A DNA stretch of 7,144 nt from Nitrospina sp. (GTDB taxonomy: Bacteria; Nitrospinota; Nitrospinia; Nitrospinales; Nitrospinaceae), in the NCBI GenBank assembly GCA_004357435.1, contig SMVS01000106.1, positions 1-7,144 of the forward strand. Reading direction: 5' to 3'. The notes beneath the pieces were generated by a model. That model was not told the DNA's origin. It made no database searches and saw only the letters and a list, made by a program, of their open reading frames with translations. A program made the position numbers and the translations under genes. Below, one piece after another: positions 1 through 5,767 of this stretch. The number at the start of each line of letters is the position of its first letter. The first letter of the stretch is position 1.

Positions 1-1936
1 CCACCGCGAAGGGTCCGGTGGGCGATTGCAGGGTCAGCCGGTGCCCGACTGCCACGTGATGTTTGTAGGCGAAGGCCTCCGAGACGATGGCGCGGTCGTT
101 GCCGACCAGCAGTTCCGCCAGCTCTGCGGCCGGGGGGCCGTCTTTGATCATCAGGTTGCCGTATTTAGAGAGCGCTGAAAAATCGCCCGAGGCGAGAATG
201 GCCGGCTCGTCGTTGAAGGAAATATTGAGAGCGCGGAATAGATCGACTTCCTTGACGCCATCGATGTTTTTTAACGCCGCCACCTTGTCGATGGGAAGCG
301 TGTAATGATAATCGATGTTTTTCCCGGCGGCGGCGCGCACAAAAATATCGGCTTGCAAGGTCTGTTCGATCCACACCACCACCGTCTGGCGAAAACTGTG
401 TACCATGATCGACATGCTGATCACCATCATGAACGCGATCGCCAGTGAGGAAATGCAGATCGAATTGCGCCCGACATTCTGCGTCAGGTTCATGCTGGCC
501 AGCAAGCCCTCGGCCTGAAACCATCGCGTGCAGAGAGGCCGCGAAATATTGCGGGTCCACAGCAAGGCGGTGGGCGCCAGAAACGACACGCCCAGGATGA
601 GCAGGAACACGGCGAGAAATCCGAAGTAGGGAAAATGGTCGATGGCGGGCAGTTGCGTGCACACTCCCGCCAGCGCCATGATGCCGAGGGCCGAGCGGGT
701 GAGTTTTTTGTTGCCCCGATATATTTTTAAATCGTAACTGCCGCGCCGCATGACCGTGGTGGGTGGCGTGGTGGCCGCATCGTACGCCGGGATCACCGCC
801 GACACCAGAGACAGTCCCACACCCAGCAGAAAATATGGCACCGCGCGCACCCCATCAAAATTCACTTCGGTGACCTGGGAGGGAAGGTACAGGTTGTTCA
901 CCGTCACCGAAATCGCTTCCAGCGAAAACTGAGCCAGATAATACCCGAAGCCAATGCCGAGAAAAGAACCGATGGTGCCGATCACTCCGGCTTCGAGCAG
1001 GAACATCCCCGCGATCAAAAGGGGCGTGGCCCCCAGCGCCCGGAGGGTGCCGATCTCGGTTCGGCGGCGCACCACGGAAAGCGAAATCATGTTGTAGATC
1101 AGGTACAGCCCGACCAGCAACGCGACGAAACTGAGCGCGGATAAATTGTACTGAAAGGCCCGCAACATTTTCTCCACCTGCCGGGTCTTGCGCTCCGGCC
1201 GGTCGACTCGCAGGAAGCCGGGCAGGACGGCAGAGATTTTTTCCTGCATCCGGTCAAAATCAGTGTCCTTTAAAAATTCGATGTCGATGCGGTCGAGTTT
1301 GCCGATTTTTCCAAACACCTTTTGCGCGGCCGCGATATCCATCAACGCGAAGTTGCCGTTCAGCGCTTTGGCGATGCCCTTGTCTTCCAGCACTGCGTTC
1401 ACGTTGAGTTCTACCGTGTGGCCGTTGATCAGGAAGTTTATTTTTTCTCCCAGTTCAAACTGGGTGCCGGGAATAAATTTTTCGGGGATAATGATGCTGG
1501 CCGGATCGAGGATGAGCGGCAGGAGGCCGGCCAAATCCTGGCCGGTGGTTTTGAGTGAAAAGTCACGGATGCCGCTGTCCTGAAGCAAATCGGTCCCCAG
1601 AATTTCCACCACCTCGCCGGTGTTTTCCTCCACGCCGTAACCTTCAATCACTGGGTAGGCCTTGATCCATTCACGGAGCGGCAGGAGTTTTCGGAAATGG
1701 TCCTCGTCGAAGGCCATGCCTTCCGCTTGAATGACGGCATCGGCGCGGCCCAAAACCAGGTCGATGCTTTCTTCAAAAGAACGCAAGGTTTGCTGGTTGG
1801 CCAGTTGAATGCTGAGGAATACGGAGACGCCGATCGCCACGCCGAAAATAGTGATGCCCGTCCGAAACGGATCGCGAATGAGGGGCCGCACAATGAGAGC
1901 GGTGAACAGGTCTTTAAAATAAATCAGAACATTCAT
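1..1936 (-). CDS. FtsX-family ABC transporter permease, large two-domain type (C-terminus cut off by window edge)
   Basis: The minus-strand frame from the ATG at 1936-1934 is open for 645 codons to the left edge, so the gene is truncated at its 3' end. It is the membrane subunit of an ABC exporter or extractor in the inner membrane, partnered with the ATPase just upstream. Visible order: TM1 about residues 24-44, without a convincing cleavage site; a periplasmic domain about 45-264 of MacB-PCD type; TM2 265-287; the FtsX coupling loop RRTEIGTLRALGATP at 290-304; TM3 308-335; TM4 366-388; further hydrophobic segments 415-458; TM7 492-513; then a second periplasmic domain from about 515. A second FtsX domain should lie beyond the edge, as in YbbP-like proteins of about 800-850 residues. 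The start lies 3 bases after the ATPase stop with no strong Shine-Dalgarno, suggesting translational coupling. The substrate (lipid, lipoprotein or other) cannot be read from the sequence. Confidence 0.93.
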   Translation of the reverse strand, partial: MNVLIYFKDLFTALIVRPLIRDPFRTGITIFGVAIGVSVFLSIQLANQQTLRSFEESIDLVLGRADAVIQAEGMAFDEDHFRKLLPLREWIKAYPVIEGYGVEENTGEVVEILGTDLLQDSGIRDFSLKTTGQDLAGLLPLILDPASIIIPEKFIPGTQFELGEKINFLINGHTVELNVNAVLEDKGIAKALNGNFALMDIAAAQKVFGKIGKLDRIDIEFLKDTDFDRMQEKISAVLPGFLRVDRPERKTRQVEKMLRAFQYNLSALSFVALLVGLYLIYNMISLSVVRRRTEIGTLRALGATPLLIAGMFLLEAGVIGTIGSFLGIGFGYYLAQFSLEAISVTVNNLYLPSQVTEVNFDGVRAVPYFLLGVGLSLVSAVIPAYDAATTPPTTVMRRGSYDLKIYRGNKKLTRSALGIMALAGVCTQLPAIDHFPYFGFLAVFLLILGVSFLAPTALLWTRNISRPLCTRWFQAEGLLASMNLTQNVGRNSICISSLAIAFMMVISMSIMVHSFRQTVVVWIEQTLQADIFVRAAAGKNIDYHYTLPIDKVAALKNIDGVKEVDLFRALNISFNDEPAILASGDFSALSKYGNLMIKDGPPAAELAELLVGNDRAIVSEAFAYKHHVAVGHRLTLQSPTGPFAV

Positions 1937-1939
1937 GGG

Positions 1940-2623
1940 TCAGCGGCTTTTCATGACGCCGTCGCGTATTTCAAAATGGCGATTGCCGTAGCGGGCGGCT
2001 TCCGGATTGTGGGTCACCACCACCACGGTGGTCTCGAAATCCACCGAAGCTTTTTTTAACAGGTCGAGCAGGCGCAGGCCGTTTTCCGAATCGAGGTTGC
2101 CCGTGGGCTCATCGGCCAGGATGATGGCAGGCTGATGCACCAGGGCGCGGGCGATGGCGACCCTCTGCATTTCTCCGCCGGACAGTTCCGCCGGAAAGGA
2201 TTGGCGCCGGGCCAGCAGGCCGACATAGTCGAGCAGGGATTCGATGCGTTGGCTTGCCCCGCGCGAAGCGTGACTCAGCAATAAAGGCAGTTCGACATTC
2301 TCCCAGACGGTGAGGGTGGGCAGAAGGTTGAAGAACTGAAAGATGAAACCGATTTCCCCGCGCCGCAGACGGGTCAGCTCCTTGTCGTTGAGTGAGGAGA
2401 TGGCGCGTCCATTCAGAATGATTTCGCCTTCGTCGGGCGAGTCGAGTCCGCCCATCAGGTTCAGGAGGGTGGTTTTACCGCCCCCGCTCGGCCCCATCAC
2501 CGTGACGAAATCTCCCTTGGCCAGTTGCAGGTTGACATGAGAGAGCGCCGTCACACGCACATGCCCCGCAGAGTAATATTTGGAAACGTTTTTGAACTCA
2601 ATGATCCCGTTTTGAATCGGCAT
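1940..2623 (-). CDS. ABC transporter ATP-binding protein, LolD/MacB/YbbA type
   Basis: A 227-residue cytoplasmic ATPase that powers the FtsX-type permease encoded immediately downstream. All nucleotide-binding motifs are present in order: Walker A GPSGGGKT at 44-51, Q-loop Gln96 (FIFQFFNLLPTLTVWEN, typical of the LolD/MacB group), signature LSGGE 147-151, Walker B IILADEP 167-173 followed by TGNLDS, and H-loop His205. Length is normal for LolD-type ATPases. The start is supported by an AGGAA Shine-Dalgarno at 2637-2633, about 9 bases before the ATG. The TGA stop is separated from the permease ATG by only 3 bases, so the two are one operon. Relatives act in lipoprotein release (LolCDE), macrolide or toxin export (MacAB) or uncharacterised YbbAP systems. 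No HlyD-like adaptor or LolA/LolB is visible here, so the exact system is undecided. Confidence 0.95.
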   Translation of the reverse strand: MPIQNGIIEFKNVSKYYSAGHVRVTALSHVNLQLAKGDFVTVMGPSGGGKTTLLNLMGGLDSPDEGEIILNGRAISSLNDKELTRLRRGEIGFIFQFFNLLPTLTVWENVELPLLLSHASRGASQRIESLLDYVGLLARRQSFPAELSGGEMQRVAIARALVHQPAIILADEPTGNLDSENGLRLLDLLKKASVDFETTVVVVTHNPEAARYGNRHFEIRDGVMKSR

Positions 2624-2676
2624 GTCCGTTCGTTCCTAAAGAGCATCGCCCTATCATTGCCGGCAAAGACTTATGG

Positions 2677-2706
2677 ATTATTTTCAATGACGTGGTATTC
2701 TCTCAA
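2677..2706 (-). promoter_or_regulatory. Candidate sigma70-type promoter for the ABC operon
   Basis: On the minus strand TTGAGA (2706-2701, five of six matches to TTGACA) is followed after 18 bases by AATAAT (2682-2677, five of six matches to TATAAT). It would start transcription near 2670, about 47 bases before the ATPase ATG, and the Shine-Dalgarno at 2637-2633 falls within this leader. Prediction by eye only. Confidence 0.45.
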
Positions 2707-2798
2707 AAATTTTACAACTCCGTGAGAACACGAGCAGACACTCTAGCACGAGAGATGTTCCGCAATGGTTTTAATGGTCGACAAGGGTATCTTATCGG

Positions 2799-3983
2799 AT
2801 GGCGATTTCTAAAAAAATTGAAAAATTCATGGAGCAGGCGTCGTGGATTCGCCGCATGTTCGAAGAAGGCGTGCGTTTGCGGCAAGAGTTTGGCGAGGAC
2901 AAGGTGTTCGATCTGTCGCTCGGCAATCCGGTGATGGAACCACCGCCGGAAGTGATGGATGCCCTGAGCGCTGTGGCTCAGGATCGCACCCCCGGCCGGC
3001 ACCGTTACATGGCCAATGCCGGGCTGGAGGAGGTGCGGGCGGCGGTGGCGCAGGCGCTGTCGCCGGAGTGTAAGGTCGAGCTGGGTTCCAACGACATCAT
3101 TATGATCTGTGGCGCGGCGGGGGGATTGAACATCACGCTCAAGACGCTGTTGGACCCTGGCGACGAGGTGATCGTTTTCGCGCCGTACTTCGTCGAATAC
3201 TTTTTTTATGCGGACAACCACGGCGGTCAAGCGGTGGTGGTGCCGACCCGGGAGGATTTCACGCTCGATATCGATGCGTTGAAGCAGGCGATCAATCCCA
3301 AAACGAAAGCGGTGATCATCAATTCGCCGAACAACCCGACCGGCGTGGTTTATTCGCGTGAATCCTTGCAGGATCTGGCGGCGGCATTAAGGGAAAAGTC
3401 CGCCGAGCTGGGGCAACCGATTTATCTCATCTCGGACGACCCGTATAAAAAAATCGCGTTCGATGGTGTAGAAACGCCAAACATTTGTGAGTTTTACGAT
3501 AACAGTATTTACATCACGTCGCACTCGAAGGATCTGGCGTTGCCGGGTGAGCGCATCGGTTATGTCGCGGTGCATCCCCAGTGCGCGGCGGCCCGTGAGG
3601 TCATGGCGGGATTGATATTCAGCAACCGCGTGTTGGGATTCGTCAACGCGCCGGCCTTGTTTCAGCGGGTCGTGAAAGATGTGCAGAATGTCACGATTGA
3701 TGTCGAGCCTTATCGCCGCCGTCGCGACCTTATATATAAGGAACTGACCCGTATCGGATATGAGGTGGTGAAACCCCAGGGTGCGTTTTACTTTTTCCCG
3801 AAATCTCCATTGGCGGATGAAATGGAGTTCATCCCCCTGCTCACTGCCCGGAAAGTGCTGGTGGTGCCGGGCCGCGGTTTTGGCGCACCCGGTTATTTTC
3901 GGATTTCCTATTGTTTCCCGGACCGGGTGATAGAAGGCGCTCTCATCGGCCTGGCCGAAGCGTTCCGGGAAGCCACAAAATAA
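2799..3983 (+). CDS. Pyridoxal phosphate-dependent aminotransferase, class I/II (fold type I)
   Basis: A 394-residue cytoplasmic enzyme of the aspartate aminotransferase superfamily, moving an amino group between an amino acid and a 2-oxo acid through PLP. Diagnostic residues are all visible: substrate-side loop LGNP at 41-44; the NSPNNPTG motif at 175-182 with cofactor Asn179; Asp213 and Tyr216 in SDDPY; the Schiff-base Lys244 in SHSKDLALPGERIGY; phosphate-binding Arg252; and Arg368 in YFRIS for the substrate carboxylate. Length is normal and the frame intact. The ATG at 2799 has a modest AAGGG at 2783-2787, 11 bases upstream. The N-terminus (KKIEKFMEQASWIRRMFEEG) resembles a family often labelled simply as PLP aminotransferase. 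Amino-acid specificity cannot be assigned and the neighbours give no biosynthetic hint. It is divergent from the ABC operon. I found no convincing promoter for it within 2624-2798. Confidence 0.95.
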   Translation: MAISKKIEKFMEQASWIRRMFEEGVRLRQEFGEDKVFDLSLGNPVMEPPPEVMDALSAVAQDRTPGRHRYMANAGLEEVRAAVAQALSPECKVELGSNDIIMICGAAGGLNITLKTLLDPGDEVIVFAPYFVEYFFYADNHGGQAVVVPTREDFTLDIDALKQAINPKTKAVIINSPNNPTGVVYSRESLQDLAAALREKSAELGQPIYLISDDPYKKIAFDGVETPNICEFYDNSIYITSHSKDLALPGERIGYVAVHPQCAAAREVMAGLIFSNRVLGFVNAPALFQRVVKDVQNVTIDVEPYRRRRDLIYKELTRIGYEVVKPQGAFYFFPKSPLADEMEFIPLLTARKVLVVPGRGFGAPGYFRISYCFPDRVIEGALIGLAEAFREATK

Positions 3984-4009
3984 CAATACGTTTCCCCCAG
4001 GATTATTTA

Positions 4010-4038
4010 TTGGTGCGGGTGCCGCATTTTGATAGAAT
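4010..4038 (+). promoter_or_regulatory. Candidate promoter for the moeB-rhodanese gene
   Basis: TTGGTG (4010-4015), a 17-base spacer and TAGAAT (4033-4038, five of six to TATAAT) would start transcription near 4045, about 55 bases before the moeB start. The -35 box is poor. An alternative is TTGATA (4029-4034, five of six) with TAAAAA (4051-4056) at 16 bases. At least one start is expected here if the preceding hairpin terminates. Confidence 0.3.
4012..4030 (+). terminator. Weak candidate intrinsic terminator after the aminotransferase gene
   Basis: TGCGG (4014-4018), a GTG loop and CCGCA (4022-4026) form a perfect 5-bp stem, extendable by two G-U pairs (4012-4013 with 4027-4028), and it is followed by TTTT (4027-4030). 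It lies 30 bases after the aminotransferase stop. The short stem and short T-run make it marginal, and it overlaps a possible promoter for the next gene. Confidence 0.3.
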
Positions 4039-4046
4039 AGAGCTAC

Positions 4047-4097
4047 ATGGTAAAAAAATTCAAACGAACCCCCTCTTTACTTAAAAGATTGGAATAA
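4047..4097 (+). other. Possible 16-codon leader ORF before moeB
   Basis: ATG at 4047 opens a short frame, MVKKFKRTPSLLKRLE, which stops with TAA at 4095-4097, three bases before and in the same frame as the moeB ATG. AGAG at 4039-4042 is only 4 bases upstream, so a ribosome site is doubtful. The peptide is very basic and shows no run of a regulatory amino acid. A frame of this length can easily arise by chance. I list it because it ends exactly at the next start and contains that gene's GGAA ribosome-binding sequence. Confidence 0.15.
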
Positions 4098-4100
4098 ACG

Positions 4101-5255
4101 ATGAGTTTGACCCCGGACCAAATCAACCGTTACAGCCGTCATTTGTTACTGCCCGAAGTGGGCGTCGCAGGCCAGGAAAAAATCTGCAACGCCAAGGTGT
4201 TGTGCATCGGGACCGGCGGATTGGGTTCTCCGGTGTCCTTGTATCTGGCCGCGGCCGGTGTCGGCAGGCTGGGCTTGATCGATTTCGACGTGGTGGAAAA
4301 AAGCAACCTGCAACGCCAGATCGCGCACAGTGAATCGACCGTGGGCACGCTCAAGGTGGAGTCGGCCAAAAAACGCATCGCCGATTTAAATTCTGACGTC
4401 GAAGTGGTGACCTACAATGCTCGCCTCACCGCGGAAAACGCCATGGAGATTTTCAAGGATTGGGACATCATCGTCGACGGCACCGACAACTTTCCGACGC
4501 GCTATCTGGCCAACGATGCCTGCGTGCTGTTGGGCAAACCTTATATCTATGGATGCATCCTGAAATTCGATGGCCAGGCGTCGGTGTTCGATGCCCGGAT
4601 CGGCCCCTGTTACCGGTGCCTGTATCCCGAACCGCCGCCGCCCGGACTGGTACCGAGTTGCGCCGAAGGCGGAGTGCTGGGCGTTTTGTGCGGCATCGTC
4701 GGCTGTTTTCAGACCAACGAAACTTTGAAAATCATTCTGGGTCAGGGCGAGACTCTGGTCGGCCGACTGCTTTTGTTTGATGCGCTGGGCATGAAGTTCC
4801 GCGAAATGAAATTGCGCAAGGACAAAAATTGTCCCATTTGCGGAGACCATCCCACCATTAAAGAACTCGTCGATTACGAGCAGTTCTGTGGGATTTTGCC
4901 GCCTCAGGAAAATCCTGAAGATCGGAAGTTGGAGATCGAGCCCGCGGTGGTCAAACAAATGCTGGACGAAAATAAAAACTTCAAGCTGGTGGACGTTCGG
5001 AACGAGGGCGAATACCAGATTTGCAAGATCAACGGTTCGACTCTCATTCCGCTGGATGTGATTGAAGAGCGGAAAATCGAAAAGCTGAACGGGCTCAAGA
5101 AAACCGATGAGATCGTTTTGCATTGCAAAGCCGGGGTGCGCAGTTTGAAGGCGGTCAAGGCGTTGCAGGACATCGGTTTCGAGAACGTCAAGAGCATGCG
5201 CGGCGGCATAGAGGAATGGGCGGAGAAAATTGACACTTCCGTTCCCCGCTATTGA
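4101..5255 (+). CDS. moeB: E1-like adenylyltransferase MoeB/ThiF with C-terminal rhodanese domain
   Basis: A 384-residue two-domain enzyme. ThiF/E1 domain (about 1-255): ATP loop GTGGLGSP at 37-44; DFD at 61-63; NLQRQ at 69-73 with Arg72; Lys85; DGTDN at 126-130; the conserved cysteine in VPSCAEGG (Cys187); and two zinc CxxC pairs, Cys170/Cys173 and Cys244/Cys247. Rhodanese domain (about 275-380): LVDVRNEGEY at 296-305 and active loop HCKAGVRS with Cys342. Known relatives (MoeZ/MoeBR, eukaryotic Uba4/MOCS3) adenylate the C-terminal glycine of a ubiquitin-like carrier (MoaD, ThiS, CysO), then donate sulfur to make a thiocarboxylate. It therefore belongs to sulfur transfer for molybdopterin, thiamin or cysteine synthesis, or tRNA thiolation. 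No carrier gene is in the window, so the target is open. GGAA at 4091-4094 precedes the ATG by 6 bases. The frame is intact and nothing suggests transfer. Confidence 0.95.
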   Translation: MSLTPDQINRYSRHLLLPEVGVAGQEKICNAKVLCIGTGGLGSPVSLYLAAAGVGRLGLIDFDVVEKSNLQRQIAHSESTVGTLKVESAKKRIADLNSDVEVVTYNARLTAENAMEIFKDWDIIVDGTDNFPTRYLANDACVLLGKPYIYGCILKFDGQASVFDARIGPCYRCLYPEPPPPGLVPSCAEGGVLGVLCGIVGCFQTNETLKIILGQGETLVGRLLLFDALGMKFREMKLRKDKNCPICGDHPTIKELVDYEQFCGILPPQENPEDRKLEIEPAVVKQMLDENKNFKLVDVRNEGEYQICKINGSTLIPLDVIEERKIEKLNGLKKTDEIVLHCKAGVRSLKAVKALQDIGFENVKSMRGGIEEWAEKIDTSVPRY

Positions 5256-5280
5256 TTTTGCCCTGTCTGGCGGGGGCCGC

Positions 5281-5309
5281 TTGACATTGCTGTGGGATCG
5301 GTTTATTTT
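5281..5309 (+). promoter_or_regulatory. Strong candidate sigma70-type promoter for the small basic protein gene
   Basis: A perfect TTGACA (5281-5286), a 17-base spacer and TATTTT (5304-5309, four of six to TATAAT) lie 25 bases after the moeB stop. Transcription would begin near 5316, giving a leader of about 80 bases that holds the stem-loop at 5327-5361. No terminator is evident between moeB and this site, so read-through from moeB is also possible. Confidence 0.55.
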
Positions 5310-5326
5310 GAGATGAATAGGAATAG

Positions 5327-5361
5327 GATGACTGTCCGCCGCGGTGTCGGGGCCAGTCATC
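5327..5361 (+). promoter_or_regulatory. Stem-loop in the 5' leader of the small basic protein gene
   Basis: GATGACTG (5327-5334) and CAGTCATC (5354-5361) are a perfect 8-bp inverted repeat around a 19-base GC-rich loop, in which CCG (5336-5338) and CGG (5348-5350) could pair further. There is no T-run after it, so it is not a normal intrinsic terminator. It sits between the candidate promoter and the start codon and leaves the Shine-Dalgarno at 5385-5391 free. It could be a regulatory or stabilising RNA hairpin, or a protein-binding dyad in DNA. I recognise no riboswitch class. Confidence 0.4.
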
Positions 5362-5384
5362 AGCGAATCATTAATAACCATCAC

Positions 5385-5391
5385 AAGGGGG
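5385..5391 (+). promoter_or_regulatory. Ribosome binding site fixing the GTG start at 5396
   Basis: AAGGGGG ends 4 bases before GTG at 5396. An in-frame TAA at 5375-5377 excludes any start further upstream, and no in-frame ATG precedes GTG, so this site decides the start. Confidence 0.6.
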
Positions 5392-5395
5392 TCCT

Positions 5396-5767
5396 GTGAG
5401 CCACTCCGAAGGTTCCGGCCGGGGATACGAAAAGTTGTCCAAGGCTATAACGGAAGCAGTCTTGAGTTCCGCAAAGGTGAAGAAGGTTGTGGCGGAGATC
5501 CAGAAGAAGGATGAAATCTGTCCGCAAAGCTTCATGGTCCTGGTGTTGAAGTTGCAAACCCTGACCGAGGGTTTCAATGTGGAAGTGGAAGAGATTCCGG
5601 ATAAGCCCAAGAAAAAGACCGCGCGCCGCGGTAAGAAAAAATCCAAAGACCCCAGGCAGTATATCGATGGCGAGCAACTTTCCAGCAAAGAAGTTGAGTT
5701 CGAAGAATATGTCAGCCAACACTTTAACCCTGAAGAGTGGCTTAAGAAGAACGGTCTCATCTTTTAA
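5396..5767 (+). CDS. Small basic hypothetical protein (GTG start)
   Basis: A 123-residue protein I do not recognise. It starts at GTG behind a strong AAGGGGG ribosome site. It appears soluble, with no signal peptide or membrane segment. Residues about 10-40 look like a charged amphipathic helix, followed by a more hydrophobic segment (about 41-62, containing SFMVLVLKLQTL). Residues 69-85 are an extreme basic linker (DKPKKKTARRGKKKSKD), and the tail 92-123 is acidic then aromatic (EFEEYVSQHFNPEEW). The basic stretch could bind nucleic acid or ribosomes, but this is only a charge argument. One cysteine (Cys42) is present. Its 3' end overlaps the proposed start of the PIMT gene by 59 bases in another frame, suggesting co-translation with that gene. 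Codon use looks like its neighbours, supporting a real gene. Confidence 0.75.
   Translation: MSHSEGSGRGYEKLSKAITEAVLSSAKVKKVVAEIQKKDEICPQSFMVLVLKLQTLTEGFNVEVEEIPDKPKKKTARRGKKKSKDPRQYIDGEQLSSKEVEFEEYVSQHFNPEEWLKKNGLIF

Larger units (their letters stand above)
5313..5399 (+). other. Possible 28-codon leader ORF coupled to the next gene
   Basis: ATG at 5313 (or the in-frame ATG at 5328) opens a frame that ends with TGA at 5397-5399, overlapping the GTG start at 5396 of the following gene in the arrangement GTGA. Such overlaps are typical of translational coupling. However, the predicted transcription start near 5316 would exclude the first ATG, and neither ATG has a good ribosome site. The encoded peptide is basic and unrecognised. 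Chance occurrence is quite possible. Confidence 0.15.

Noticed and set aside
165..662. A 165-codon minus-strand frame and several plus-strand frames inside the permease gene
   Set aside because: They conflict with the continuous permease frame, whose membrane segments and FtsX loop are clear.
3728..3741. Perfect 14-bp palindrome CCTTATATATAAGG inside the aminotransferase gene, with a similar TATATAAGGAAC near 6714-6725
   Set aside because: Both are explained by ordinary codons for Leu-Ile/Tyr-Lys segments within coding sequence. There is no promoter or repeat context.
2712..3986. Two long antisense frames (172 and 199 codons) opposite the aminotransferase
   Set aside because: They lie opposite a well-supported enzyme, show low-complexity His/Arg-rich translations and have no family resemblance.
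4386..5384. A 332-codon open frame antisense to the moeB-rhodanese gene
   Set aside because: The plus strand carries a complete enzyme with all family motifs. The antisense translation has no recognisable domain and is a by-product of GC-biased third codon positions.
5721..5765. Tat signal or programmed frameshift joining the basic protein to PIMT
   Set aside because: The twin arginine context (LRRTVSS) lacks the usual following residues, and no slippery sequence is evident. An independent start at 5709 or 5859 explains the layout.
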